Part shown: in pieces, positions 25,101 to 33,077 of the stretch
How positions within the stretch are numbered: position 1 is the stretch's first letter
Layout: the number at the start of each line of letters is the position of its first letter
Assembly (NCBI RefSeq): GCF_023243115.1
Contig: NZ_CP085081.1
Location: 3,989,001 to 4,053,000 of the forward strand
Reading direction: 5' to 3'
Source of the DNA: Sediminicoccus sp. KRV36
GTDB lineage: Bacteria; Pseudomonadota; Alphaproteobacteria; Acetobacterales; Acetobacteraceae
DNA: 64,000 nt
Program-made: the position numbers and the translations under genes
Notes under the pieces: generated by a model
What the model saw: only the letters and a program-made list of their open reading frames with translations
Database searches by the model: none
What the model was told of the DNA's origin: nothing

Positions 25101-26951
25101 CCTGGAGGTCTCGCCCGCCGCGAAAGTCAGCGTGCCGCTCTTGGCGGTGTAGTCCGATCCGGCGGTCGCCGTGTCATCCGCGGTGGCGTAGCCGACCGTT
25201 ACGGCGGCGGCCGAGGCCTTTGACAGCGTCACCGTCACATTCAGCATCTTCGTGCCGGAATGGCCCTCAACGATGCTGGCATCCGCGATGGACAGGGCCG
25301 GCAGCGGGGCCGCGTCATCATTGGTGACGGTCACGATGCCCAGGCCATCGGCAATGGTGGCGTTGGTGGGGGCGGAGAGGCGGATGCGATAGCTCTCATT
25401 GCCCTCGACCACCGTATCGCCCAGGAGATGGGCGTGGATGGTCTGGCTTGTCTCGCCGGGCGCGAAGGTCACCGTCCCGCTCAGCACCTCATAATCCACG
25501 CCGCCCTTCGCAGTGACATCCTCGCTGGCGTAGCGGACCGTAACCGTCTCGGTGGAGGCCTTGGAGAGTGTCAGGACAATCCGCATATGCGTAAGACCGG
25601 CATCGCCCTCGGCCGTGGTGTAGTCGGCGATGGCGATGCTCGGCGGCGTGGCGGGTGAGGGATCGTGATCATTGTCGGCGATCATCCCCGTCGCCCTGCC
25701 ATCCAGGATGCGCGCCCCGATGGGCGCCGAGAGTTGGACACTGAAGGCTTCGCTCAACTCGACCACCCGATCGGCCAGCACGGGGATGAGGATGGTCTTC
25801 GTCACCTCGCCCGCGGCGAAGGTCACGCTGCCGATGGTCGCCGTAAAATCCTCGCCCGCCCGGGCGCTGCCGTTGAGCGTCGAATAACTGACGCTGACTG
25901 GGCTGGCCGAGGCCCGGGACAACGTCACGGTAAAGGCCAAGTTGGTGATGCCGCTGTCACCCTCGGTGGCCTGGGCATCGCTGATCGAAACCGAGGGAAG
26001 CATGGGCGCGGCCTCCAGCGCCACCTGCCATTCCGCGCGCGTGCCCGGATCGCGCGCCACGATGTTGCTCATCGCCAATTCGCTGAGGCCGATGCCAGCC
26101 AGCGTGTAGCTTTGCCGGTTGCCCTCGATGGTGATGACGGTCGCGCCATTCACCTCGCTCAGGGAGATTTCATGCGCCTTGAACCAGCCGAAATCCAGCT
26201 TGTCCGCCGCGGGGTCGAAATCGAGCGTGGTGTTCACACCGTAGAGCCATGCGATCTGGTGGGTCACACCCTCGCTACCGGCCGGGGGCGCGCCTGCGCC
26301 AGGGCCGGTCGGCCAGGCTGTCGTGCCGGCGATGGGCAGCCCTTGCGGCTTCACCTGCGCATCCGGCACCGTGGCAAAGCCGAGTTGCAGATGCACGCGG
26401 TCCTCACGCACCTCCGCCGGATAGAAGAGAAAATTCTCGACCTTCAGCGCGGCCTTGGTGACGCCCAGCAGGATCAGCGCCTGGCCGGTGCCCGCATTGG
26501 CGATGACCACCCCCTCGGCGCTGTCCGTCATGGAAATCTGCTCGCGCGAGCCATAGAAGCGGAAATCCACCACGTCGGTCGCGGGATTGAAGGCGACACG
26601 GTCCACCTGGCCCAGCTCATGCGAGCGGGCATAGACGGTGTTCGCGGCCCTGGTGATCCCCTGCTCCCAGGCCAGCGCGCCGCTCAGGCATTGCCGGAGA
26701 TGGTCGTTCTGGATCGGCGTGAAGCTGTTGATCGTGAGCTGGCCGAGCGAGACGCCCTCGATGATGATCGTCGCACCCGACCATGGATCCATGAAGCCCA
26801 CACCGGCCGCCGTATCCACCACGATGAAGCTGTGCACCGAGACATCGCCGAAATCGAGCTTGTCCCGCGCGGGGTTGAAGCCGGTGATGTCGGCGCCCGC
26901 CGTGGTGACGGCGATGATGCGACCGGTGACGGGGGCGGAAGTGTCGGACAA
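22110..26951 (-). CDS. RTX-type secreted cellulase: GH5 (subfamily 1-like) with CBM2 and Calx-beta domains
   Basis: A 1613-residue secreted endoglucanase. The start is a TTG at 26951-26949 with AGGAGAG six bases upstream; longer ATG versions would add a basic, non-conserved extension. Order: three N-terminal FNPAxDKLDF-type modules (1-310), three Calx-beta domains (about 317-660), a CBM2 (669-757), two Calx-beta (770-990), a Calx-beta first strand (about 993-1008), GH5 (1011-1365), the rest of that Calx-beta (1379-1470), and C-terminal RTX repeats (1480-1525). GH5 catalytic residues are Glu1174 in LHNEPH and Glu1292 in LGEFGT. The domain resembles Acidothermus E1 (WFGFEGDN, FWSWNPNSGDTGGILKDDW). 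No N-terminal signal peptide; RTX repeats imply type I secretion, but no transporter genes are nearby. Confidence 0.92.
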   Translation of the reverse strand: MSDTSAPVTGRIIAVTTAGADITGFNPARDKLDFGDVSVHSFIVVDTAAGVGFMDPWSGATIIIEGVSLGQLTINSFTPIQNDHLRQCLSGALAWEQGITRAANTVYARSHELGQVDRVAFNPATDVVDFRFYGSREQISMTDSAEGVVIANAGTGQALILLGVTKAALKVENFLFYPAEVREDRVHLQLGFATVPDAQVKPQGLPIAGTTAWPTGPGAGAPPAGSEGVTHQIAWLYGVNTTLDFDPAADKLDFGWFKAHEISLSEVNGATVITIEGNRQSYTLAGIGLSELAMSNIVARDPGTRAEWQVALEAAPMLPSVSISDAQATEGDSGITNLAFTVTLSRASASPVSVSYSTLNGSARAGEDFTATIGSVTFAAGEVTKTILIPVLADRVVELSEAFSVQLSAPIGARILDGRATGMIADNDHDPSPATPPSIAIADYTTAEGDAGLTHMRIVLTLSKASTETVTVRYASEDVTAKGGVDYEVLSGTVTFAPGETSQTIHAHLLGDTVVEGNESYRIRLSAPTNATIADGLGIVTVTNDDAAPLPALSIADASIVEGHSGTKMLNVTVTLSKASAAAVTVGYATADDTATAGSDYTAKSGTLTFAAGETSRTIQVAVQGDTAVEGHEAFAIRLSNPTGATIADGAAIATITNDDAAPPASGGNLGYQVSSAWASGFTAAMTVVAGGKPITGWVAEFDAPFTITNIWNAEIVSHVGQHYVIRNLSYNARIAAGGEASFGFQASGGAGNAVTGLLLNAMPANSLPLLSVADASMLEGAGGTANLAFAVTLSAAASAPVTVNYATANGTATAGSDYTAKSGSLTFAAGETSKIVQIAVVGDRLAEASETFNLQISGAKGAAIGDGLAVGTILNDDVAAALSTLSVSNASVLEGGSGTTSLSFTVSLSAAATAPVSVGYATANGTAMAGTDYTARSGTLSFAAGETTKLVTVAVAGDTAIEANETMRLTLANASGATIGTGTGTGTILNDDRPGISIKDASIQEGNPSQGAGWLSTSGNQIVDAAGRSVQIAGVNWFGFEGDNMSPNGLWTRGYKEMMQQMAEEGFNTIRLPFSSDMLHATGEARGIDFSQNADLRGLTPLQVMDRIAAHAEEIGLRIILDHHRSDAGAGTSPNGLWYDATHSEAAWVADWQMLADRYAGNTAIIGADLHNEPHAGAWGGGGARDWAAAAELAGNAIGAVNPNWLIFVEGVGAHQGENYWWGGNLMGVRDRPIELDVTNKVVYSPHDYPNSVYPQPWFQGADFASKLPAKFDQMWGYIFKEGIAPIYLGEFGTKLSDPKDAPWFEAITSYISGDLDNDGTHDLAAGQQGISWTFWSWNPNSGDTGGILKDDWRSVNEEKMAYLRPITFELPSGGGGVAQASFEVSLSAPAVEAVSVAWRTVAGTAGAADFTAAQGSLTFAAGEQTKVIRVAVTGDAVDEANEGFTIQLSNPVGATLTRATAQATILDDDPAAAAGASLTLRGTALDDRLAGGAGADAIFGLGGSDVLTGGGGADRFHFTPREAGRDTITDFNAVNGGAAQGDLLVVDAPALGRFAYLGDAAFTGGGDNSEARVAGNTVLIDVDGDAAADISVMLSGLASARQLTGSDFLFG

Positions 26952-27148
26952 GATGGTCTCTCCTGGTCGGGTCCTGGGGTGCCGTATGGCGTGGGGGCCC
27001 TGATAGCCGGCCCCCATCGGCTGGCAGCGCGGCAATCGCCGAAGCGGGCCGGAAACTCGGTGAGGCGGCGCTTGCCGCCAAAGGGCGGCGCCGGTAGTTG
27101 CCAAGGCTGGCGTGGCGGGCGCGGGCCGCACCGGAACAAGGGGGCGTG
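26952..27148. promoter_or_regulatory. Divergent intergenic region between RTX cellulase and LytS-type kinase
   Basis: About 197 bases separating two divergent starts; both promoters should lie here. The cellulase ribosome-binding site is at 26958-26964. The region is GC-rich and I could not identify convincing -35/-10 elements or a LytTR direct repeat. Confidence 0.4.
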
Positions 27149-28225
27149 ATGATGGATTCGGCGCGGCAAACCCCCATGGCGATGGACCCGGGCGCCCTGC
27201 CGGGCCTGGGCCGCGTGCAGCCGGCGGCGCTCGCCATCTTCGTCCTCGTGGACGTGATGGCGCATGTCTCGGTCTATGCCAGCTTCGGCGTGGCACTCGG
27301 CATCGCGCTGGTGCTGGAACCGGTCATTCTGCTGCTGGCCCTCGCGCTGCGGCGGGCTTTCGGCCAGCTGCGCGCCAGTGAGGGCATCACGCCACGCATG
27401 CTGCCCTGGATCGTCGGGCTGAGCCTGCTGGCGGCGCTGGTGGCGGTCATCGCCGGCCAGATGGTGCGGGCCCATTTCGCGTTGGAATTCGACCCGCGCT
27501 CTGGGCGCCGCGCAGCGCTGATCGCGCTGATCTACTACTTCCTGGTCTTCGTGCTCTGGAGCGTCATCTGCTTCTGGACCCGGGCGGAGATGGAGCGCCA
27601 GGCGCAACGCCAGCGCGCCATCCAGGCGGAGGCCCAGGCCCTGCGCGCCGAGCTGGAGCGGCTGCGGCTGCAGATTGATCCGCATTTCCTGTTCAACGCC
27701 CTGAACGGAATCGCCGAGGAAATTCCCGACAATCCCGATGCCGCGCTGATGATGCTGCGGAACCTCGCCGTGTTCCTCCGCCAGTCGCTCGTCGGCATCG
27801 AGACGCCCCTGGTCACCGTCGCGGCTGAGGCTGAGGCACTCGCGGCCTATCTGCGCGTGCAGCAGGCCCGGTTCGGCGCGCGGCTGGCGCTGCGGCTGGA
27901 CGTCAGCCCCGAGGCGAAGCAGCACCTCATCCCCAGCTTGCTGCTGCAGCCCCTGGTCGAGAATGCCATCAAGCACGGCACGCGCGATCCGGTGCTGGAG
28001 GTGGCGATCACGATCGGCATGGAGGGCGGGGCGCTTCAGGCGGTGGTCGCCAATTCCGGCTGCATCGCGCCGGGGGATAAGGGCCGCAGCGGGATCGGGC
28101 TGCCCAATATTCGCAACCGGCTGCTGCTGCATTATCCCGGGCGCCACAGCTTTGATCTGGAGGAGCGGGGCGGAATGGTGGTCGCGCGGCTCCGGCTGGA
28201 GGGCGAGCCTTGCTCCGGGTCGTGA
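27149..28225 (+). CDS. LytS-type membrane sensor histidine kinase
   Basis: A 358-residue kinase. Four hydrophobic spans fill the first ~145 residues (for example AALAIFVLVDVMAHVSVYASF), with almost no periplasmic loop. A short coiled region leads to the His_kinase domain with phosphoacceptor His179 in QIDPHFLFNALNGIAEE, then a GHKL ATPase domain with LVENAIKHGTRD (N box) and SGIGLPNIRNRL (G box). Known: such kinases pair with LytTR response regulators, and the next gene is one, overlapping by 16 bases. The start at 27149 is preceded by AAGGGGG. Confidence 0.9.
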   Translation: MMDSARQTPMAMDPGALPGLGRVQPAALAIFVLVDVMAHVSVYASFGVALGIALVLEPVILLLALALRRAFGQLRASEGITPRMLPWIVGLSLLAALVAVIAGQMVRAHFALEFDPRSGRRAALIALIYYFLVFVLWSVICFWTRAEMERQAQRQRAIQAEAQALRAELERLRLQIDPHFLFNALNGIAEEIPDNPDAALMMLRNLAVFLRQSLVGIETPLVTVAAEAEALAAYLRVQQARFGARLALRLDVSPEAKQHLIPSLLLQPLVENAIKHGTRDPVLEVAITIGMEGGALQAVVANSGCIAPGDKGRSGIGLPNIRNRLLLHYPGRHSFDLEERGGMVVARLRLEGEPCSGS

Positions 28226-28914
28226 TCGTGGATGATGAGCCCTTGGCGATCCGCTCGATGCAGCGGCTGCTCGCCGCGCATGCCGATGTCTCCATCGTCG
28301 GCACGGCCGATAGCCTCGGCACCGCGGTCGAAACGATCCGCGCCACGCGGCCGGATCTGGTCTTCCTCGATATCGAGCTCGGCGGCGGCAATGGTTTTGA
28401 CGTGCTGGCGCAGCTGGACCCGCAGCCGCGCATCGTCTTCGTGACAGCCCATGCACGGCACGCCGTGGATGCCTTCGCCGTAGCGGCGACCGATTACCTG
28501 CTGAAGCCCGTGCTGCCCGAGCGGCTGGCGGAGAGCCTGGCGCGCGTGATTCCGGGCGGCCCATCGCGCCGGGCCCTGACACTGCGCACACCAGGCCGCA
28601 CCGTCATCGCCGAGGCGGCCGATATCGCGGCGTTTTGCGCCGAAGGCGATTTCACCCGCATCCACCTCGCCGGCCAGCCGAGCCTGCTGATCCTGCGCAC
28701 ACTCGGCCAATTCGAGGCCACGCTGCCCCAGCCACCCTTCAAGCGAATTGGCCGTTCCCTGATCCTGAACCTGGAGCGGGTGCGCCATGTGGCCTCGCGC
28801 GGGCGGGACCAGAATGAGGTCGTGATCGAAGGGCTTGAGAGGCCGCTGCCACTCGGCCGGGTGGCGACGCTGCGGCTGCGCGCGGCGCTGGAGGCTGTTT
28901 CCAGGTCCCCGTGA
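28210..28914 (+). CDS. LytTR-family response regulator
   Basis: A 234-residue regulator. The receiver domain starts RVVIVDDEP, has phosphoacceptor Asp54 in LVFLDIELGGGNGF and the conserved Lys in YLLKPV. The C-terminal LytTR DNA-binding domain contains AEGDFTRIHL and FKRIGRSLILNLERVRHV. The start is a TTG at 28210 preceded by GGAGG at 28198-28202, inside the kinase gene. Targets are unknown; the divergent RTX cellulase gene is the obvious candidate by position (inference). Confidence 0.9.
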   Translation: MLRVVIVDDEPLAIRSMQRLLAAHADVSIVGTADSLGTAVETIRATRPDLVFLDIELGGGNGFDVLAQLDPQPRIVFVTAHARHAVDAFAVAATDYLLKPVLPERLAESLARVIPGGPSRRALTLRTPGRTVIAEAADIAAFCAEGDFTRIHLAGQPSLLILRTLGQFEATLPQPPFKRIGRSLILNLERVRHVASRGRDQNEVVIEGLERPLPLGRVATLRLRAALEAVSRSP

Positions 28915-28920
28915 GGCGTC

Positions 28921-28955
28921 ATGTGGTACGTGGCAGGTACACAACCACGCCACAT
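28921..28955 (+). terminator. Hairpin after the LytTR regulator
   Basis: Arms ATGTGG+CGTGG (28921-28926, 28929-28933) and CCACG+CCACAT (28945-28955) pair with a two-base bulge and an 11-base loop, six bases after the regulator stop. There is no T-run. It may terminate the two-component transcript. Confidence 0.4.
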
Positions 28956-29046
28956 CGCACCAGGACGAGCGGGGTATTGCAGCACTCCGGGCCGGAAGCC
29001 CTGGTGCGTGCCAGCTCTTGCCGGGACTGGGGCGGAGATCGGCTGG

Positions 29047-29118
29047 TTGGGGTGCTAGGATTCGAACCTAGGGATGGCGGTACCAAAAACCGCTGCCTTA
29101 CCACTTGGCTACACCCCA
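29047..29118 (-). tRNA. tRNA-Gln (anticodon TTG)
   Basis: On the minus strand the sequence folds as a cloverleaf: acceptor TGGGGTG/CACCCCA with discriminator A; D arm GCC-AAGTGGTAA-GGC; anticodon stem GCGGT/ACCGC with loop TTTTGGT giving anticodon TTG; T arm CCTAG-GTTCGAAT-CTAGG type. The 3' CCA is encoded at 29046-29044. It reads CAA codons (and CAG by wobble). Confidence 0.95.
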
Positions 29119-29165
29119 GCCGTGCAGCCGTTTAGCGAGGCCGGAAGGGTCCCGTAAAGCCCCCC

Positions 29166-30140
29166 TCAGAGGGTGATATTCGCCTCACGCACCAGGCGCT
29201 GCCAGCGCGACAGGTCGGTGCGCAGGAGATCGGCCAGCCGCTCAGGCCCGCCGGGCGGCGCGGCTTCCACATTTTGCTGCGCCAGGCGGCGGATAAAGCT
29301 CGGCTCGGCCAGCAACTCGTTGAAGATGCGGTTCCAGTAGAGCGTGACGGCGGGCGGCGTCCCGGCGGGCCCCATCAGCCCGGCCCAGGCCAGGCTCTGG
29401 AAATCCACCACCTCCGGCACGCCCGCCTCCCGCATGCTGGGGACCTCGGGCAGGATGGGGGAGCGGTTTTGCGCCAGAACCGCCAGCGCCTTGACCCGGC
29501 CACCCGTGACCTGCGGCGTGGCGCTGGTCATGGCGTCCACCATGAAATGCACGCGCCCGACGGAGAGATCGAGCAGCGCCTGCGCCGAGCCGCGATAGGG
29601 CACCTGCTCCAGCGGGATGCGCGTCAGCCGTGAGAACATCTCCGTCGTCAGATGCCCCGCCGTGCCCATGCCGGGATTGGCGGCGATGTAGCGCCCGGGA
29701 TGGGCCCGCATGAGCGCAACCAGCTCGGCCAGGTTGTTGGCCGGCAGGTCGGGCGGGACCACGATCAGAAACCCGGTCCAGCCGATCAGGGACATGGGCA
29801 CGAGGTCGCGCAGCACATCAAAGGGCAGGTTCGGGGTCACGGCCGGGTTCACCGCCACGGGCGAATTGCTGGTGAGCAGCAGCGTGTGCCCATCCGGCGC
29901 GGCGCTGGTGACGGCCTGCACGCCGATCGCCCCCGTGGCGCCGGCGCGGTTGTCCACGATGACCTGGACATTGTGGCGGGACTGCATCTCCTCGGTCAGC
30001 ACGCGCGCGATCAGGTCGCTCATATTGCCCGGTGGGAAGGGCACGATGATGCGCACGGGGCGGCTCGGATAGCCCTGGGCGTAGGCCGTTCCGCCCAGTG
30101 CCAGGGCGGGTGTGGCCAGCAGGCTGCGGCGATGGATCAT
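29166..30140 (-). CDS. Orphan Bug/TctC-family periplasmic binding protein
   Basis: A 324-residue TTT-type binding protein. Signal peptide MIHRRSLLATPALALGGTAYAQ; then the Bug landmarks YPSRPVRIIVPFPPGNMSD and VDNRAGATGAIGVQAV. The start at 30140 overlaps the stop of the upstream monooxygenase gene (ATGA), so it is the last gene of the PrpD - monooxygenase - Bug operon. No TctA/TctB is adjacent; it may feed a distant TTT permease. Its ligand is presumably related to the enzymes upstream. Confidence 0.9.
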   Translation of the reverse strand: MIHRRSLLATPALALGGTAYAQGYPSRPVRIIVPFPPGNMSDLIARVLTEEMQSRHNVQVIVDNRAGATGAIGVQAVTSAAPDGHTLLLTSNSPVAVNPAVTPNLPFDVLRDLVPMSLIGWTGFLIVVPPDLPANNLAELVALMRAHPGRYIAANPGMGTAGHLTTEMFSRLTRIPLEQVPYRGSAQALLDLSVGRVHFMVDAMTSATPQVTGGRVKALAVLAQNRSPILPEVPSMREAGVPEVVDFQSLAWAGLMGPAGTPPAVTLYWNRIFNELLAEPSFIRRLAQQNVEAAPPGGPERLADLLRTDLSRWQRLVREANITL

Positions 30141-31507
30141 GTGCTCGGATTCCTTTGCCAATCGAAGGGCGCGGCCCGCGGCAGGCCGAGATTCTCGCGC
30201 AGGGTGGTGCCGGAAAACTCACGCCGGAACACGCCGCGCCGCTGCAACTCGGGCACGACGAGGCGCACGAAATCCTCATAGGCGCCGGGCATGTGCGTGG
30301 CAGCCAGGACGAAGCCGTCGCATGCTTCGCTCTCGAACCATTCCTGCATTTCATCGGCCACGCTTTGCGCGGTACCGGTGAAGCAGGGGAATTCGCGGAT
30401 GGTGCCGCGGCCGCTGATCTCGACGAAGTCGCGCAGCGTCGGATTCTGCTTGCCCGAAGTGCTGACGACGCGGTCACGGATGGCCTGCAGGCCCTTGATG
30501 CCGGCGAGTTCCGCATCGGTGAAGGCCTCATCCATGCCCTTGCTGGCGAAGTCGTAGTTCAGCACCTCGGAGAGCAGCGCCAGCCCATCCACCGGCTTTG
30601 CCAGGCCCTCGATGAGGGCGCGCTTCTCCGCCGCTTCATCCTTGGAATTGCCGATGATCGCATAGACGGCGGGGCAGACGCGCACCTTGGCCGGATCCCG
30701 GCCCGAGGCTGCCACCTGCGCCTTGAACTCGGCATAGACCTTCTGGCCCGCCTTGATGTTCTGGTAGAGCACGAAGATCAGATCACCCCAGGATGCCGCG
30801 AAAGCCTTGCCGCGCCCGCTCTGGCCGGCCTGGATCAGCACCGGGCGGCCCTGCGGCGTGCGCGGCACGGTGAAGGTGCCCTGGCTCTGGTACCAGCGGC
30901 CCTGGTGGTTCAGCCGCTTCACCTTGGTGGGGTCGGCGAAGATGCCCGAGGCGCGGTCATTGATGATCGCGTCATCGCCCCAGGCATCCCAGTGGCTGAG
31001 CACGATTTCCATGAACTCGTCAGCGCGGTCGTAGCGCAGATCATGCTCAGGGTGTTCGGCGCGGCCCATATTGTGCGCCTCGCTGTCATTCAGCGAAGTG
31101 ACGACATTCCAGGCGACGCGTCCGCCCAGCATGTGGTCCAGCGTCGCGAAGACGCGGGCCACGTGATAGGGCTCGTAATAGGTGGTGGAATATGTGGCGC
31201 CCAGGCCGAGCTTCTCGGTGGCGAGACCCATCGCCGTGATGATGGAAATCAGATCCAGCTTCACCACGCGGATGCCGTTGGTCACCGCCTGCGCGTGGTC
31301 ATGCCCCAGGATGTCCGGCAGCGCCAGGCGATCATCGAAGAAGGCCATGTGGAAGCGGCCGTCTTCCAGGTTGCGGGCGATGCGCTGGTAGTATTTCGGC
31401 GAAAGGAAATCCTGCATCGTCTCCGGATGCCGCCAGGAGCCTGGGTAGTTCGAGCAATTCTGCGCCTGAAGAAAGGCGACCATGGCCATTTCGCCGCGTC
31501 GTGACAT
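30137..31507 (-). CDS. LLM-class flavin-dependent monooxygenase (NtaA/SnaA/DszA family)
   Basis: A 456-residue FMNH2-dependent monooxygenase of the bacterial luciferase-like group. Seen: MVAFLQAQNCSNYPGSWRHP, then FHMAFFDDRLALP, LGLGATYSTTYYEPYHVAR, and GRVAWNVVTSLNDSEA, the block typical of nitrilotriacetate and dibenzothiophene-sulfone monooxygenases. It needs a separate flavin reductase, which is not nearby. It lies 12 bases downstream of the MmgE/PrpD gene and overlaps the Bug gene. Substrate unknown. Confidence 0.9.
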   Translation of the reverse strand: MSRRGEMAMVAFLQAQNCSNYPGSWRHPETMQDFLSPKYYQRIARNLEDGRFHMAFFDDRLALPDILGHDHAQAVTNGIRVVKLDLISIITAMGLATEKLGLGATYSTTYYEPYHVARVFATLDHMLGGRVAWNVVTSLNDSEAHNMGRAEHPEHDLRYDRADEFMEIVLSHWDAWGDDAIINDRASGIFADPTKVKRLNHQGRWYQSQGTFTVPRTPQGRPVLIQAGQSGRGKAFAASWGDLIFVLYQNIKAGQKVYAEFKAQVAASGRDPAKVRVCPAVYAIIGNSKDEAAEKRALIEGLAKPVDGLALLSEVLNYDFASKGMDEAFTDAELAGIKGLQAIRDRVVSTSGKQNPTLRDFVEISGRGTIREFPCFTGTAQSVADEMQEWFESEACDGFVLAATHMPGAYEDFVRLVVPELQRRGVFRREFSGTTLRENLGLPRAAPFDWQRNPST

Positions 31508-31519
31508 ACGTTCGATTCC

Positions 31520-32926
31520 TCAACCGTTCAGCGCTTCGGTGAGCGCCATGACATTCGCCGCCGCATCCAGCCCCATGACAAGATCAAGGATGCGCTGGGC
31601 CTGTGCCGCAGAGACCTGACGGCAGGCATTCTCCATGAATTTGCGTTCGACATCGGCGCTGGAGAGCGGATTGCCGTCAGAGCCGCGATTCATCTCCTCG
31701 CGATGCCGCAGCACGCGGCCATCCATCGTCTCGATGACCAGCTCACCGCCATAATAGCGCGGGAAATTCAGCGTCGCGTCGGTTTCGTAGCTGGTGCGGG
31801 CGCAGAGGGCGAGGGCACGCGGATCGCGGATCATCTCCTCCTCCAGCTCATCGAGCGAAAGCCGCCCGCGCAGCAGGCAGGAGGCGACGGCGTAATGCAC
31901 GCTGAACTGCGCATCATAGGAATTGGCCGGCAGCTTCTTCGCCGCCTCCGGCTCACACACCACCTTCACCTGGCCCGGATGGATGCGCACGGTGATGTGC
32001 TTGATCTCCTCCGGCCGCAGCCCGTGCGCGGCGCGCAGGGCCAGCGCCGCATCGGCGAAGGCGTGGTTGAAGTGGCAGCAGGGATAGGGCTTCAGCGCGT
32101 TGTTGCGCATCTCCCACAACTCGCCCAGGCGCTCGGCGCAGCGGGAGAGATCGGTGGGCGCCTTCTCCTGCAGGTGGCTGCGGAACAGGCCGAAGCGCCC
32201 CTCATAGGCGGCCGGCGGCGCCTTGAAGCCATTGCGGGCAAGTGCGGTCGCCGTGATGGCGGCGAAGCCCGCCCAGCCCGGATGGAGGCGCTTGGTCCAG
32301 GAGCCATCCTCCAGGAATTCCAGCGAGCCCGCGGCCATGGAGAGCAGGATGCCCTGCGCGGCCGCGATCTGCGCCGCGGTGGCGCCAGCAAGCCGCCCGG
32401 CCGTCAGCGCGCAGCCAAAGGCGCCCACCATGCCGGTCGGGTGGAAGCCCACCTGGTGAAACCCGCCCTGCGCGGCGGCACCAATGCGCGAGGCGGCCTC
32501 GACGCCCAGGATATAGGCGGCCAGGGCCTCGGCGCCGCTCGCGCCATGCTCACGCGCCATGTGCAGCGCCGTCGGAACTGTGCTCGAGGAGGCATGGACG
32601 ATGGCATCGGAATGCGTGTCGTCGTAGTCCAGCCCGTGGATCAGCGCGCCATTCATCATCACCGCATCGCGCAACGGCAGACGATACGGCATGCCGATCA
32701 CCGGATGGCTGCCCATCCCCGCCAGGCCATGGATCGCGCCGATGGTGCGCCGCGCATAGTCAAAGCCCGAAGCCGCGATGGCGATGCCCAGGCTGTCCAG
32801 CATGTGGCGCTTGGCCTGCTGCATCACATCGGCGGGAATCTCGTCCACGCGCAGGCTTGTCGCGAATGCGCCAAGCTGGCTGGAAATGGGCGTGCTGGTG
32901 GCAAGCTCCGCGGGCAGGCTGTCCAT
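31520..32926 (-). CDS. MmgE/PrpD family protein
   Basis: A 468-residue protein of the 2-methylcitrate dehydratase/cis-aconitate decarboxylase superfamily. Seen: ADVMQQAKRHMLDSLGIAIAAS near the start, LIHGLDYDDTHSDAIVHASS with the conserved aspartates and His, and KPYPCCHFNHAFADAA. The start at 32926 has AGGGAG at 32940-32935; an upstream extension in frame is not supported. It is the first gene of a three-gene minus-strand operon. The family handles tricarboxylate-like dehydration, decarboxylation or epimerisation, so the substrate cannot be named. Confidence 0.9.
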   Translation of the reverse strand: MDSLPAELATSTPISSQLGAFATSLRVDEIPADVMQQAKRHMLDSLGIAIAASGFDYARRTIGAIHGLAGMGSHPVIGMPYRLPLRDAVMMNGALIHGLDYDDTHSDAIVHASSSTVPTALHMAREHGASGAEALAAYILGVEAASRIGAAAQGGFHQVGFHPTGMVGAFGCALTAGRLAGATAAQIAAAQGILLSMAAGSLEFLEDGSWTKRLHPGWAGFAAITATALARNGFKAPPAAYEGRFGLFRSHLQEKAPTDLSRCAERLGELWEMRNNALKPYPCCHFNHAFADAALALRAAHGLRPEEIKHITVRIHPGQVKVVCEPEAAKKLPANSYDAQFSVHYAVASCLLRGRLSLDELEEEMIRDPRALALCARTSYETDATLNFPRYYGGELVIETMDGRVLRHREEMNRGSDGNPLSSADVERKFMENACRQVSAAQAQRILDLVMGLDAAANVMALTEALNG

Positions 32927-33077
32927 GGCGAAATCTCCCTCTCGGCGCGTCTGTGGCGCCATGCCTTTGGGGCAGGATGGCCCCGCCGGAGGAAGTCTGT
33001 CAAACATACGGACAAATCTGGCTGGACGCCGTCCCAAGCCCCGCCTATCAGCAACGCCCCACCGCAGGATACGCCGC
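32927..33077. promoter_or_regulatory. Divergent promoter region, MmgE/PrpD operon versus CoA-lyase gene
   Basis: 151 bases between two divergent starts. The segment GTCAAACATACGGACAAATC near 32998-33017 is the least GC-rich part and may hold promoter elements. No operator palindrome was recognised. Confidence 0.4.

Noticed and set aside
23577-27149. Long plus-strand open frames (548 and 494 codons) opposite the RTX cellulase
   Set aside because: Antisense to clear GH5, CBM2 and Calx-beta domains; repetitive Arg/Gly/Asp-rich text only.
26952-27296. Upstream extension of the RTX cellulase frame by 115 codons to an ATG
   Set aside because: The extension is Arg/Pro-rich and overlaps the divergent kinase gene, while the TTG at 26951 has a well-spaced AGGAGAG.
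29047-29118. tRNA-Gln as an attachment site for an integrated element
   Set aside because: No integrase gene and no repeated 3' tRNA fragment were seen on either side.
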